Shown piece after piece: positions 1-14,200 of a stretch of DNA of 64,000 bases. The position numbers were made by a program, and so were the translations under genes. The DNA lies in contig CM031626.1 of the NCBI GenBank assembly GCA_018398815.1, positions 42,486,920-42,550,919 of the forward strand. Reading direction: 5' to 3'. The notes below the pieces were generated by a model. That model was not told the DNA's origin, made no database searches, and worked only from the letters and a program-made list of their open reading frames with translations. Origin of the DNA: Conus ventricosus (taxonomy: Eukaryota > Mollusca > Gastropoda > Neogastropoda > Conidae). How positions within the stretch are numbered: position 1 is the first letter of the stretch; each line of letters starts with the position of its first letter.

Positions 1-235
1 CATGCATGACTTTCATATAGCTAAACAAACTTAATTATTTCTCTTTTATCTGTCATGTATTTGAAACATAACATTCAAACAAAAACACCTTTTTTCATGA
101 ACAGTGTTTATTTCGTTCACATGGAATGCACACGGCAAAGTCAAGCATCTTTTGACTCGGTTTCAAACCTAAATGCATGCACACACTTATGCAGGTGCTT
201 GTACTTGATGTATTTCTATGGCATCTCCTCCTCAG

Positions 236-375
236 AGGCATGCTGCCGGATGCAGTGGTGCCCCCTTACAACGACCACACGTATGCACAGTGGCTGGAGA
301 GAGAGAGCTCTCTGTCAGTACCTCAGCTGTCACTGTTCAAGCCGCTGGTGGCCTCGCTGTGTGACTCGGCTCTGG
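236..375 (+). CDS. KMT2A: KMT2A exon a: linker between bromodomain and ePHD
   Basis: 140-nt internal exon after a ctcctcctcag acceptor and before GG|gtaagg. It encodes [19 protein letters not shown], aligning with the KMT2A segment GMLPNAVLPP..DHNYAQW just C-terminal of the bromodomain. It ends in phase 1; the split codon (G|CT) is completed by the next exon. It is the first recognisable coding segment in the window; the bromodomain exon must lie upstream of position 1. Confidence 0.85.
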
Positions 376-3300
376 GTAAGGAGGATATATGTTTGTGCTT
401 GCTGCGCCCTGGAATGCTGATGTGTACCAGTGGCAGATGTCGCTGTTTAAAAAGGTCGACATCGTGACTGTGCAGAATAATGGCTGTGTTCAGTAAAGAA
501 ATGGGGGGTGAAAAAAGGCTGAAGAAAAGTGTCAAAAGACGATAGCGATTTTATCATGTTATGGATTAGTTTCATTGCCAGCCTTTTGTTTGGGGGGGGG
601 GGGGGGGGGGGGGGGGGTCAGCCCAAAACCATGCCATAAATAGTGAGATTTGCATTATCTTAGTTTGCCCTCAAGTTGTGTGTGAGGCAAAGTGCAGTTA
701 AAAGTATCACGGAGTCTGACTTGTGATGTTGGACTTGAGTGCCATGATTGAATTTGGAATGCTTTACTGTCAGAATGTCAAAATGCCGCTCTGTGTCCGT
801 CTGAGGACGTGGCAGCTCTGCTGTCTTGAAGAGGTTAAGATGGTGACTGACTTAAAAAAAGTTTGAACTCGCGACCACCTTAAAAAAGTTAGAATTGCAA
901 GTGCCTTGGAAAGGTTGAAACCTTGCCTGCGTAGAAGAGGTTGAAACCTAATCTGTCAAGAATAGGCAGTTTATATCTTTTAGGTCAAGAAAAGAGTGCA
1001 ATCTTGACTGCCTAGAAGATAACATCTTGTCTGTCAAGAATAGGCAGTTTATATCTTTTAGGTCAAGAAAAGATGGCAATCTTGACTGCCTAGAAGATGA
1101 CATCTTGTCTGTCAAGAAAAGGTGGACGTCTTACGTGTCAAGAAAAGGTTGAAATCTTGACTGCCTAGAAGAAGTTGAAAGCTCGTCTGTTAAGAAAAGG
1201 TTGACGTCTTGTATGCGAAGAAAAGATCGATATTTTGACTGTCAAGAAGAGGTAGACATCTTGTATATGAAGGAAAGTTTGACATCTTTATGGCCTAGAA
1301 GAGATTGATGTCTTGACTATTTAGTAGATACTGACACTTTGACTTCTTTTAAGGCATTGGTGCCTCAGCTGCTCAGAAGAGGTTGACATCTTGACAGTCT
1401 GGGAGAGGTTGACATCTTAACCATCTAGAAGAGGCTGACATCTGAACCGTCTAGAAGAGGCTGACATCTTAACAGTCTGGGAGAGGTTGATGTCTTGGCT
1501 GTTGAGAAAAAAAATTCGCATCTCAGCTGTTCAGAGAAAGGCGACATCTCATCTAACCTCTTCTACGTCTAGAAAAGGTTGATGTACAAATGAGCAGTTC
1601 ACCGTGTTATATAGTGTGTTTATGTATGCGACATTATGTTCCAGTGTGTGTGTGTGTACGTGTGTGTGTGTGCGCGCGCGTGTGCGTGCGTGCGTGTGTG
1701 TGTGTGTGTGTGTGCGCGCGCGCTTATGACTCGTGAACGCAGAATTGTGTGTGTGTGCGCGCGTGCGTGTGTGTGTGAATGTAGGTGTATGTGTCCTGCT
1801 TATATTTTTAGATGTTGAATTGTTAAAACTTGTAAAGCGCCCTGTAGCTACATTGTTAGGATGAGTGCTGTAGAAATTGTCCTCATTATTATTATTATAT
1901 TGTGATGTCTGAAAAAAGTTGGCATTTTGATTGTCTAGAAAGCTTGGCTGATCGTCTTGGTCTGTCTTGCAGCTGTGGAAGTGTCGGACCTGTATGAGGA
2001 TATGCGGCAGTGCGCATTGTGCTTGGAGATGGGCGACGCTTATCCTGATTGTAAGTTGTAGCTGTCTGACTTGGAGAGTATCTCTGTGTTTTCTTTGTCT
2101 GTCTGTGTCTTTGTCTGTGTCTTTGTCTGTCTGTGTCTTTGTCTCTGTTTTAGGTCGTCTCTACAGGTACGGCTTAAGGTCATTTATCAGTGAGTTGCAG
2201 AAACGTTTAAGGCAATGTGCGGCAGTGAAATATGTCAAAATTGGGTCATTTTGGCTATTTTTAGATTTTCACATTTTTACTAACTACAACGTGTCTATTT
2301 TCATATTCCATACTTGAATTGCACTGAAATGATGTGATTTTGAAATAAAAATGCTTTTAAAACCCTAACCCATTCGTGTTTGCGTTCGTTTGTGTCATAA
2401 AATTTGTCAAAATGATGATTTTCCGACCCTAGTGACAGGCATTTCTTCTTCCCGAACCTCGTCATGCCGCACATCATAGGAAACTAGATTGTCTCCCCTA
2501 CACCATACAGCAGAGCATTTGCCACCAAATTCCACTCAGTTCCGACTGGAAGTCGTTTTAGATCATTAGCATATGACCACATTCTCCTTATATGGAGAAT
2601 GACGTGGAAACGAGGCGCCTGATTCGTTGATTCGGGTCACGTGACACCCTCGAGATTGCAAATGGCGGTTGTTTACATCGTGTTCGATCGAAGACCAGAG
2701 TTTAAAAAAATGGCTCGTGTAAAAAAGTCTACTATTCAGTCGGCTAAGAAAAGCAAGTCGAAGCGAAAAAAAACCACCTCGCGTATGCAAGGCAGTGTAA
2801 AGCTTCGCAAGGAAAGGGGAAGATCGACGAGAATCGGCCCTGAGCATGACCCGGCGTCAGTGCCTTCAACAAGCACTGCTTCGTGTTCGTCAGTGCCATC
2901 AACATCAACACGTGTTCAGGATTCTGTGTTAGGTGGTAAAACCCGCACACAGTTCAAACACCAGTCATATGAAGCTGTCAGAAATCTGGAGAGTGCCTCT
3001 ACATCAGCCTTTGGTGACTGTGTCGAGGAGAGCACATCGTCGAAGCGAGGGATTGTCGACTTCAGCTGTGTTGACAGATTTGTGAAAAAACTAAGTTGCT
3101 CCCAGTTCAAAAATGAAACGTTGTGTTTCAGAACTGATAGGAAGAAACCATGTGGGTTAGCTGTGCACGGATATGTGTACTGTTATAGCTGTGAACAAGC
3201 TGTAGAGGGCACAGAAGATTTTTTAGCAGAGAGAGGTGGTGGAGAGATGAAAGATTACACTGTCAACAGGCAAGCTGTGTATTCTGCATTAGTGTGTGGT

Positions 3301-3856
3301 TTGGGAGCAACAACTTTCAACAAATTTTGTGAAAGCTTGGATCTCCAAGGACTGCACCACAAAACTTTTCACAAGAAAGCAGGCAAACTATACAATAAAT
3401 TAGAAGACTTTGAAAGATTACTTTGCACTCACAGCAGAGTATGTGAGGCAAGTCCATGCACAAACATACCGGCACCCCCCTTGGCCCTGATGATGTGCTT
3501 GACATCAGTGTTAGTTTTGATGGCACTTGGCTAACCAGAGGACACAGTTCTCATATTGGAGTAGGTTGTGTGGTGGATCTTCTGACAGGGCTGTGTCTTG
3601 ATGCTCATGTCATGTGCACCTACTGTCAAGTGTGTGAATCCACGGGGAAGAAACTGTATGCAGAGAACCCTATGGAGTATCCTGCATGGGTGGTTCAACA
3701 TCTTGAAACATGTGACAAGAATTTTACAGGTGAGCTATATTTTTTGTCCTTTTTTTGCATTATTTCAAGTGTCTCAGTTTTGTATTGACAGTATGCTTGA
3801 AAAAAATTATGAACACAAAATCAAACAGAAAACTGAAAAGCAGTGTGAACTACTTG

Positions 3857-3936
<80 letters not shown>

Positions 3937-6900
3937 GAATCAAAGAAAGTCTTCCAGATTTATTTTTGTTTTATTTGGTTTTGATGTCAAGTTATGTGTG
4001 TGACTGTGTGTGTGAGTGAGTGTGTGTGTGTGTGTGGTGTGTGTGTGTGTGTGTGTGTTGTAAATCATGAAAGCAAAGTTGTACATTCATGTATAAAAAT
4101 GCATTCACTCACACACATACACACATGATAACAGGCATATCAGTCCTGTAACATTGTATCAAACTTTATGTGTACAGGATCCTCTGGCATGATGGAGGTG
4201 GAGGCAGCTCGTGTGATCTGGCGGCGCTCAGTGGAACGCTACAAACTGCGATACACTGTCCTGCTGTCAGATGGTGATGCCAAGACCTACAATGAGCTGA
4301 CAGCCATCACACCTCATGGTGATGCCAAGACGTACAATGAGCTGACAGCCATCAAGCCTTACGGTGATGCCAAGACCTACAATGAGCTGACAGCCATCAA
4401 GCCTCATGGTGATGCCAAGACCTACAATGAGCTGACAGCCATCAAGCCTTACGGTGATGCCAAGACGTACAATGAGCTGACAGCCATCAAGCCTTACGGT
4501 GATGCCAAGACCTACAATGAGCTGACAGCCATCAAGCCTTACGGTGATGCCAAGACCTACAATGAGCTGACAGCCATCAAGCCTCATGGTGATGCCAAGA
4601 CCTACAATGAGCTGACAGCCATCAAGCCTCATGGTGATGCCAAGACCTACAATGAGCTGACAGCCATCAAGCCTCATGGTGATGCCAAGACCTACAATGA
4701 GCTGACAGCCATCAAGCCTCATGGTGATGCCAAGACCTACAATGAGCTGACAGCCATCAAGCCTCATGGTGATGCCAAGACCTACAATGAGCTGACAGCC
4801 ATCAAGCCTTACAGTGATGAGGTGGAGATTGAGAAGGAAGAATGCATCAATCATGTCAGCAAGCGGCTTGGTTCAGCTTTGCGAAATCTAGTGGCGGATT
4901 GTCGCAAGAAAGGTATCCCTTGGAGGTCGTGGCCGTGGTAATCTAACACAGAATGCCATACGGAAGCTGACCATCTACTACAACCGTGCCATCCGCAAGA
5001 GTAGCAGTGCTGAAGAAATTAAAAAGGCCATCAAGGCTTCTCTTCAACACTGTTATTCTACTGAAAGCAAGCCCCAGCATGAACTGTGCCCTGTGGGTGT
5101 TGACTCCTGGTGCTTCTATCAGGCTGCTCTGGCTCAACGTCAGGTTCCCGGTCACCATGACAAGCTTATCCACACCCCTCTCAATTACAGTAAACTGCAC
5201 CAGCACCTGGAACCCATCTATGAAAGGCTGACAGACACTCAGCTTCTAAGCAGGTGTGTTGCTGGCAAAACACAAAACTCCAATGAGTGCTTGCACAGTC
5301 TCATCTGGTCCCGCTGTACCAAGGACAAGTTTGCCTCACGCCGGCGGGTGATGTTTGCAGTCTACACAGCCATCAGTGAGTTCAACTTTGGCCCTAGTGC
5401 TGCTCAGGACACTGCCAGCTTCTTTGGTTTTCAAAGAGGAACTCACATGAAGAGGCTAGGGGCAAGCAGGCAGCAGAAGAGGAGAGGAACAGCATCAAGT
5501 TCCAGAGAGACAAGGCCAACAAGCGGCGGGACACAGTTCGAGCTGCCCGACTGAAGAGACAGGAGGAGCTGATGATGCTGGAAGGGGGCCCTGCCTATGC
5601 TGCAGGGCAGTTCTGACTGTGTGGTGTTGTGCTGTGGGGCTGGCTGGGGGATCTGAAACTTGTAACCAGGTCTGTAAGTAAACCATGTATGTGTCACTGT
5701 GTTTGTGCTCCTTTTGTCTGCGTTTTTCTCATGTTCTGTTTTTTGCTCCGCATGCTGTACAAGTATTAAAATTTCTCAGAAACTGTCTATTCAAATCTAA
5801 TGAAATTTGGCACATTTGTACATTGTTGTCTTATTGACATTTTTATAGAATGATTTTTTAAAATCTGTTTTTTTTTTATTTTCATGATGTCGATTGCATG
5901 ATACCGCTGATAATTTGAGGCAATATTTTCTGAAAAATCATTAAAAATTAATTTTGCACAAAATCAAAAATATCTCTCTATTAGAATGTAAAGATACTCA
6001 TAGTGTACATGTGTGCCAAAACTCATGGATCTGTGATGGATAATACCTGAGTAAAATCATTTCTTAAAAATCCAATATGGCGGATGTTTATCTTGGTTGC
6101 CATGGCAACGGTAAAAAATAAGGTTGATTTGTTGGTATATTTTGTGTTAGGACTCATAGTAGTATCAATTCAAATGACAAAAAATGTCTTATTTCCTATA
6201 TTCTGAAAATTAGATTTTACTGCCTCACATTGCCTTAATTGTGGCAGGTTTGTGTTTGTGTGTGCAAAGTACAAAGATTTGTATGTTTAGATTTATTGTA
6301 TGCTGGTGCATACATTTTACATGCCGATTGTGTTGTAAGGAGTGTGTGCATGTGTTGGATTGTTTCTGTACACATGGTTGTATATGCACTGATGCGTGTT
6401 TGTGTCCAAAATATGAGTAGACATGTTGTGTGTTTTTGAACAGGTTGATACATGCCTACAGTAGTTTTTGCAGTTGTCTCCCTTACTTGCAGGTTGCTGG
6501 CAGATTTCAGTACGCAGGACAAGTTGATATGTGCCTACAGCGATTATTGCAGTTGTCTCCCTTATGTACAGGATACTGGCAATTTCTGTACAGAGGACAA
6601 GTTGATATGTGCCTACAGCGATTATTGCAGTTGTCTCCCTTATGTATAGGATACTGGCAATTTCTGTACAGAGGACAAGTTCATATGTGCCTACAGCGAT
6701 TATTGCAGTTGTCTCCCTTATGTACAGGATACTGGCAATTTCTATACAGAGGACAAGTTTGTATGTGCCTACAGTAGTTATTGCAGTTGTCTCCCTTATG
6801 TACAGGATACAGGCAATTTTTGTACAGAGGACAAGTTTGTATGTGCCTGCAGTAGTTATTGCAGTTGTCTCCCTTATGTACAGGATACAGGCAATTTTTG

Positions 6901-8246
6901 TACAGAGGACAAGTTTGTATGTGTCTGCAGTAGTTATTGCAGTTGTGTCCCCTCACTTGCAGGATGCCGGCAGACTTCTGTACGCAGGTCAGGACGACTG
7001 GGTGCACGTCAACTGCGCCCTCTGGTCGGCTGAAGTGTTTGAAGAGGAGGACGGCACTCTGCAGAACGTTCACGTGGCCATGGTGCGGGGCAGACAACTG
7101 GTACGTTACCAACAAGACAGGGAATCGTGTTGATTACCTCCCATGCCACTGCATGCTTTGCCTGGTGGGTAAGGCAGACCTGTTTACCCATACGATTTCC
7201 CTGTATTTTGTACACATATTTGGCGAAAATACAGCGAATACAATAAACTGAAAGAAACACATCTGGGGAAAAAAACTACAGAAGCAAAGGTCTTGAGCAG
7301 TGATTGCACCTGCAACAGACCATACCGGAGCTCTGATCAAAGAGCAACAAACTCTTGCTAACTTCCGCGCGCGAAATCGCCTCAGGCTGTGTCTGCGGCT
7401 TCAACAGCGTGTCCTGAAACATAAAAAAGTACAGTAAGAAAGCATGAGTTAGTACCAAAGTATGCTGATCAATTGGGTTTGAATGTAATTTGTGTTGGAA
7501 AGAACCTTTTTTGCCCATAATTAATGCAAGATCAGATGGTTCAGAAAAAGCCTTCATAGTGTGATGGCAGGTGGAAAGGAATGCCCCCCCCCCCACCCCC
7601 ACCCCACCCCCACCCCCACCCCACCCCCTTCCTATTCCCGCTTTTGCAAAGATTTGGAATTGTGTACACACTCTTTGTAGAAGATACGCTCGTTTTTGTT
7701 GAAAAATGCACCAATTGCAGTTTCAAGGTAAACAGGTGTGGTAAGGTGACCGACTGACTGTTCGGAGGTGCGGGGTTCGACTCCCATTCCAGACGTACAG
7801 GTTGGAAGAGGCTTTCTGTCGGTAGTTGATATTTGCAGACTCCAGTTCCAACCTAGTCTTAAGGAGGAGGCTTTAGACTGAGGGTCTGATGGGAGATGGT
7901 GCGTGAAATGACCTGCACACACTGTTTTTGAAGGACCATCACCATCACTGCCTCCACCAACGCCACTGGTTCTCCACCCACCCACCCACACCTTCACACA
8001 CAGACACAGACACACACAGGCACGTGTTGAACAGCACGCATACACAGGTGTGCTAGTATATACAGACGGACACAAAAACATGTATGCACGCACATGCATG
8101 CACACACACACACACGCTTGCACACAAGCACATGCACGCGTGCACACACACATAAAGTAAACAACACGTATACACACGTGCACCTGTGCACACACCCACA
8201 TTCGCAGGCACATGGGTGCACATGCACACACACATGCACACGCACA

Positions 8247-8285
<39 letters not shown>

Positions 8286-11200
8286 AGTAAGCAACACACA
8301 GGCTCTTGTGCACATTGCTTCACCATCTGTATGCATGCATGCGCGCGTGCGCACTCAAACACGCACACACACACACACAGCTCTTATATTCTCAGTAAAT
8401 AGGCCATGCCACCAATTTCTGATGACTGCCATCAACAGAGGTGCAACCGGTGCCAAATGCAAGGGGCTACGGTTGGCTGCTGCGTACAAGGGTGCCCGGC
8501 CAACTACCACTTCCTGTGCGCTCGTCGTCAGCTGTGTCTGTTCAAGGAAGACAAGACGTGTACTGCTACGAGCACAGTCAGCAAGCCAGCAGCCAGGTAG
8601 GAAATAGATCTGAAGTTGTTCGAAGGTGTATGCTAAAGGCTTGTGTGAATGAGGTGTGTGTGTGTTTAATGACTCGTGTGTTAACTCCAGCACGGTGACA
8701 GCCCTGATACGGCCCTTTGCGGTCGGCTGTCTTCAAGCAACATTACCTTACCTGACCTTATTTAACTTTGTTGTCGATGCAGACAGAATATGTGCCTTTT
8801 TTGTTTGTGATTATTAAACGGAAAGTTTACAGTGAGGCAGAGGAATGTTAAAAGTGAATAATAATCGTGGCACTGGTGGGTTGGGGACCAAAGAGTCCAG
8901 TTCTTGTCCCTAAGTCTGGGGGTTAATACCCATCATAGGTGACGAGTGAAGAAGACATTTTCTGCTTGGAACTAAAGTCTGTACTGTCTCTACCCAGCAG
9001 GGGGTGGGGGGGGGGGGGGGGGAGTTTCAGCCCACCCCATCCCATTCCTCCTCCCCCACCCTCCACAAAAAGACGGAGATTTGGGGGGGATTGTGAGGAT
9101 GGTGTTTCAATCACTGAACAATGGTAGCATTTACAGTAAGGTAGCAGAAGACATGATGTACCGAGATCTAAAGTAACTGTTTTGCGAGAGCGGGCAGTTG
9201 CCATTTGGTCTGCCATGCATCGGTTAAGACACTACAGACGTGACAGAGATTGACCAAAGCTGTTTGACAAGTCGGCCTGGCCGTGACTGGGCCAAAAAGT
9301 GGGCAACGGACACTTGGTGCTCAGACTTGAGGGAGTGGGGTTGGGAGGAACATGTTCCCAGATCTCCTCCTCCCTGCTTTACACCCTTAGAACTTCAGAG
9401 ATCTTTGTTCTTCCTGGGAGGAAGCCCTGGGCAGTTACCCGTTTCCACAGCTCATAAGTATCTGCTTTCATGAGAGATGATTACTGATCATGTTTGACCA
9501 CCATGTCAGGCGGAAAAAACCAGAAAGAAAGGATTACGAAGCAACGACATTGTTGTTGTCACAGACAGTCAATGTTACGTTTTTGTCGTGAAGAATATGT
9601 AATGAAAAAAGTTCTTCTCTGCTTTTCAAGCTCCGTGATCATTGCTAGCTGTAACGATGTTGGCGATGTTTTTGTTGTTCTAGTTGTCGTTTTGTTTTGT
9701 GTTTTTGTTTTTCAACAGATAGAAAACCAAAGAGGGTTTGCAGTTCAGCGACGGATGTGTGTGGACATGGCTGACATTCGGTGCATGAAGAAGTCCTGGG
9801 CTCGGGGACTGGATGCTGCTAATGTCAGCGTGTTGTTTGGTTGGTACCTCCTTTGCATTGATGGGACGATCAGTGCGCACATGGGGCAACAATTGTATTG
9901 ATGAGACAGTGGTCGTATTGATAAAAGACTGATACTGATGGTCCAATACTGTCCTACCAATACAATTATCATCTTGTCAACATTGTCAGTATTGTTTTTC
10001 CATTACCATTATGATCCTATCAACAATATCAATACTGTCCAACCAATACAGTTATCATCCTATCAACAGTATCGATGCTGTCCTACCAATACCATTTTCA
10101 TCCTATCAATGTCAGTATTGTCCTACCAACACCATTATCATATCCACAATATTACTACTGTGCTACCAATACCATTATCATCCTATCAACACTATCATGT
10201 TGTTCTAGAACAACTATTGATAGAACAGTAATGAGACAGTGGTCGTAGTGATAAAAGAATGTATTGATGGTCCAATGATTGTATTGATGGAACAGTAATG
10301 AGACAGTGGTTGTAGTGATAAAGAATGGTATTGATGGTCCAATGATTGTATTGATAGACAGTAATGAGACAGTGTCGTGTGATTAAAGAATAGTATTGTG
10401 GTCCAATGATTGTATTTATAGAACAGTAATGAGACAGTGGTCGTAGTGATAAAAGAATGGTATTGATGGTCCAGTGATTGTATTGATAGAACAGTAATGT
10501 TGATGTTCCGATTTGTGATAACGCATATTGATGGTCAAGAATTGTTTTGACATGTAATGTACATGTGTTTGCCGAATGATAGTTTTACTCTCATATGTTT
10601 CTGCAGCCAGGCTAATGTTCAGAGCAGTTTACGTGTGGTAAGTCAAGTCAATCTTTGCGGTATTACTATGCAGACAGTGAGTGTGCTGCATTGTTTCCCC
10701 CATATTAAAGTTTTTATATTTGTCTGACTTATTCAAGTTAAAGGCTTCCCTGTTTGAATAAAGTACTGGTTAGGTTTTTATGGTGCAAGAGTACTATTGT
10801 TTTTGTTTACTGTTCCCTGCCTCACTCATGTTCGTTTGTCGATAAATCGAGGTTATTTGTATTTGTTTCTGTCGTCTGTGGTTTGTCTTTGATTCTGCAT
10901 CCATGGGTGTCCTCAAGGTAGGCTCAAGTTTGTCCTACATTTCATCATGTTTGAAATGTTTTTAGTTTGTCTGCACTTGTTTTCCTCCCCATACTTTGTT
11001 TGGTTCATTTCTACTTCGCTGGTGCTTTGGGGTGCTATTGATTCTTTTTTGAAAGCCTTGGGGTGAGAAACACAGTATTATGTTAGGGTTTCTATTTGAT
11101 GCAGGAGCAAGACACACCACCTGTCTCCTGCTGAGTTCGATCCAGCGGACGAAAGGCCTCGGCGCATACAATACAGATCTGCCTTCGAAGGATTACTGTG

Positions 11201-14200
11201 GTTCCCTTAAGCAGTGAGAGTTTATTCTTATTTGTTTTTATTTCATGTGTCAGTTTTCTCTCTTCAACTCCCCCTCACCCTATCCTCGAAGTCCAAATTT
11301 TGCCAGTCATTATTTAGATGAAGGCTAGTTGAGTTGTTGGTCTACGCTCTTTTTTTCCCCCACTATCAGATTGTTCGTCTTTGTATTTACTACCTTATTC
11401 AGTTTAAGGCTTGGCCTATCTTGAATAAAGTTCTGTGTGTTAGGCCTATGTTTTTATGGGAGCAGAGTTACCCACATGTTTATTGTTTATGTCCCTGCCT
11501 CACTCATTTTCAATTTTGATTGAAGGGTTAATGGGAAGAAATAGTATTGTAAACTGATTATTGTTTACGGATCAGAATTTATTGATTAGGGTGATGAATA
11601 CTTTAGAACGTAAGTGTATACAGGAATAATTGTAAACTGATTATTGTGTTTCGGGACTCGGATTATTGATTAGGGTGATGAAGTACTTTTGAACGGTAGT
11701 GTATTGACAAGTATATAGTATTGTAAACTGTTATGTGTTCGGACTCAGTATTTTGATTAGGGTGATGAAGTATCTTTTAGAACGTAAATTTAAAGTTGTA
11801 CTGAGGAGTAATAGTATTGTAAACTGATTATTGTTGTTTACGGACTCCGAATTATTGATTAGGTGTGAGTACTTTTAGAAGGTAAGTGTATGACAGAGTT
11901 ATTAGTATTGTAAAACTGATTATGTGTCATACGGAATCAGAATTTATTGATTAGGTGTGAGTTCTTTTAGAGTAAGTGTAGACAGAAGTATAGTATTGTT
12001 AACTGTTTAGTGTTCACGGACTCAGATTTATTGATTAGGGTGATGAATGATCTTAGAAGGAGTTAATAGGAAGTAATAGTATTGTAAACTGATTATTGTG
12101 TTTACGGGACCACGAATTTATTGATTAGGGTGATGAATGTATCTTTTAGAACGGTAAGTGTATTGACAGGAAGTAATAGTATTGTAAACTGATTATTGTG
12201 TTTACGGGACACTAGAATTTTTGATTAGGGTGATGAATGTATCTTTTAGAACAATAAGTGTATTGACAGGAAGTAATAGATTATTGTGTTTACGGGACAC
12301 TATGAATTTATTGATTAGGGTGATGAATGTATCTTTTAGAACAATAAGTGTATTGACAGGATATGTTGATTAGGACCGCATCTATTTCATTGGAGTGTAG
12401 CACAATCAAATGATGGTATCGATACTAATAGGATGGCAGTTTTGTGAGATTAGGTAAATATTTCTGGTAATAGAACTAATTTATAGATATGATGATGTCT
12501 ATATTATTAAGGAGAATAATCTTTTTGATTTGTCAGAGTTTGTGTTGACAGAAAGTACTTTGGTTCAGTGAGTAATTGTTGATGGACTCCTATCAGTAGA
12601 ATGATGATGGATATATTGTATTAATAGGAAAATATCTCGACAGTATCAGTAGAATGATTTGATAGGATGATAATTGTATTAACTAGGAAAATATCTCGAC
12701 AGGATGATAAGGGTATTGGTAGAACAACGTGGATATTGTTGATAGGATGGTAATGGTATTGGTGGGACAGTATCAACATTATTGATAGAATGATATTGGT
12801 ATTGGTAGCACAGTATTGACATGTTGACAGGATGATTATTGTATTGGTAGGGCAGTATCGATATTGTTGATAGAATGATATTAGTATTGGTAGGACAGTA
12901 TTGACAATGTTGAGAGGATGATGATTGTATTGGTAGGGCAGTATCGATATTGTTGATAGAATGATATTGGTATTGGTAGGACAGTATTGATAATGTTGAC
13001 AGTATGATGATTGTATTGGTAGGGCAGTATCGATATTATTGATAGAATGATATTGGTATTGGTAGGACAGTATTGATAATGTTGACAGGATGATTGTATT
13101 GGTAGGGCAGTATCGATATTGTTGATAGAATGATATTGGTATTGGTAGGACAGTATTGATAATGTTGACAGTATGATGATTGTATTGGTAGGGCAATATC
13201 GATATTGTTGATAGAATGATATTGGTATTGGTAGGACAGTATTGATAATGTTGACAGGATGATGATTGTATTGGTAGGGCAGTATCGATATTGTTGATAG
13301 AATGATATTGGTATTGGTAGGACAGTATTGACAATGTTGACAGGATATTATTGTATTGGTAGGACAGTATCGATATTGTTGATAGAATGATAATGGTATT
13401 GGTAGCCCAGTAGCGATATTGTGGATATGATGATAATGGTGTTGGTAGGACAATATTGATATTGAGAGGATGAAAATGGTATTGTAGCACAGTTTTGATA
13501 TGTTGACAGGATGATAATGGTATTGGTAGGGCAGTATCTATATTGTTGATAGAATGATAATGTATTGGTAGGACAGTATTAACAATGTTGACAGGATGAT
13601 GATTGTATTGGTAGGGCAGTATCGATATTGTTGATAGAATGATAATGGTATTGTAGCACAGTATTGACAATGTTGACAGGATGATGATTGTATTGGTAGG
13701 ACAGTACGAGTATTGTTGATAGGATGATAATGGTATTGGTAGGAAGTATTGGATATTATGACAGATGATAATGTATTAGTAGGACAGTACGATATTGTTG
13801 ATAGGATCATAATGTATTGGTAGGATAGTATTGGATATTTTGACAGAGATGATAATGGTATTGTAGGACAGTATCGATATTGTTGATAGGATCATAATGG
13901 TATTGGTAGGATAGTATGGATATTTGACAGAATGATATGTATTAGTAGGACAGTATCGATATTGTTGATAGGATCATAATGTATTGGTAGGATAGTATGG
14001 ATATTATTGACAGAATGATAATGGTATTAGTAGAGACAGTATGATATTGTTGATAGGATGATAATGGTATTGGTAGGATAGTATGGATATTATTGACAGA
14101 ATATAATGGTATTAGTAGGACAGTATCGATATTGTTGATAGGATGATAATGGTATTGGTAGGATAGTATGGATATTATTGACAGAATGATAATGGTATTA

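Larger units (their letters stand above)
2207..6238 (+). mobile_element. Complete TTAA-flanked DNA transposon with Mutator-like transposase
   Basis: A 4.03-kb element inside the ePHD intron. Its ends are inverted: the left end reads TTAAGGCAATGTGCGGCAGT and the reverse complement of the right end (6214-6238) reads TTAAGGCAATGTGAGGCAGT. About 25 bp match with two or three substitutions. Both ends carry TTAA, read here as the target duplication, leaving GGCAATGTG as the terminus. Between them lies a transposase gene on the + strand (2710-5616) with one intron. TTAA duplications are known for piggyBac, Kolobok and Sola3; the protein resembles neither piggyBac nor Sola3 as I know them, and instead resembles the 'Mutator-like transposase' (PF20700) proteins common in cnidarian, arthropod and mollusc genomes. 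Superfamily assignment is therefore tentative; element integrity is well supported. Confidence 0.85.

Noticed and set aside
4267..4854. 195-codon antisense frame over the 45-bp array
   Set aside because: Shadow of the in-frame transposase repeat; the sense strand has the conserved transposase motifs.
10605..10638. Small exon between ctgcag and gtaagt
   Set aside because: No similarity to KMT2A, and the flanking exons (9839 and 15597) already join in matching phase.
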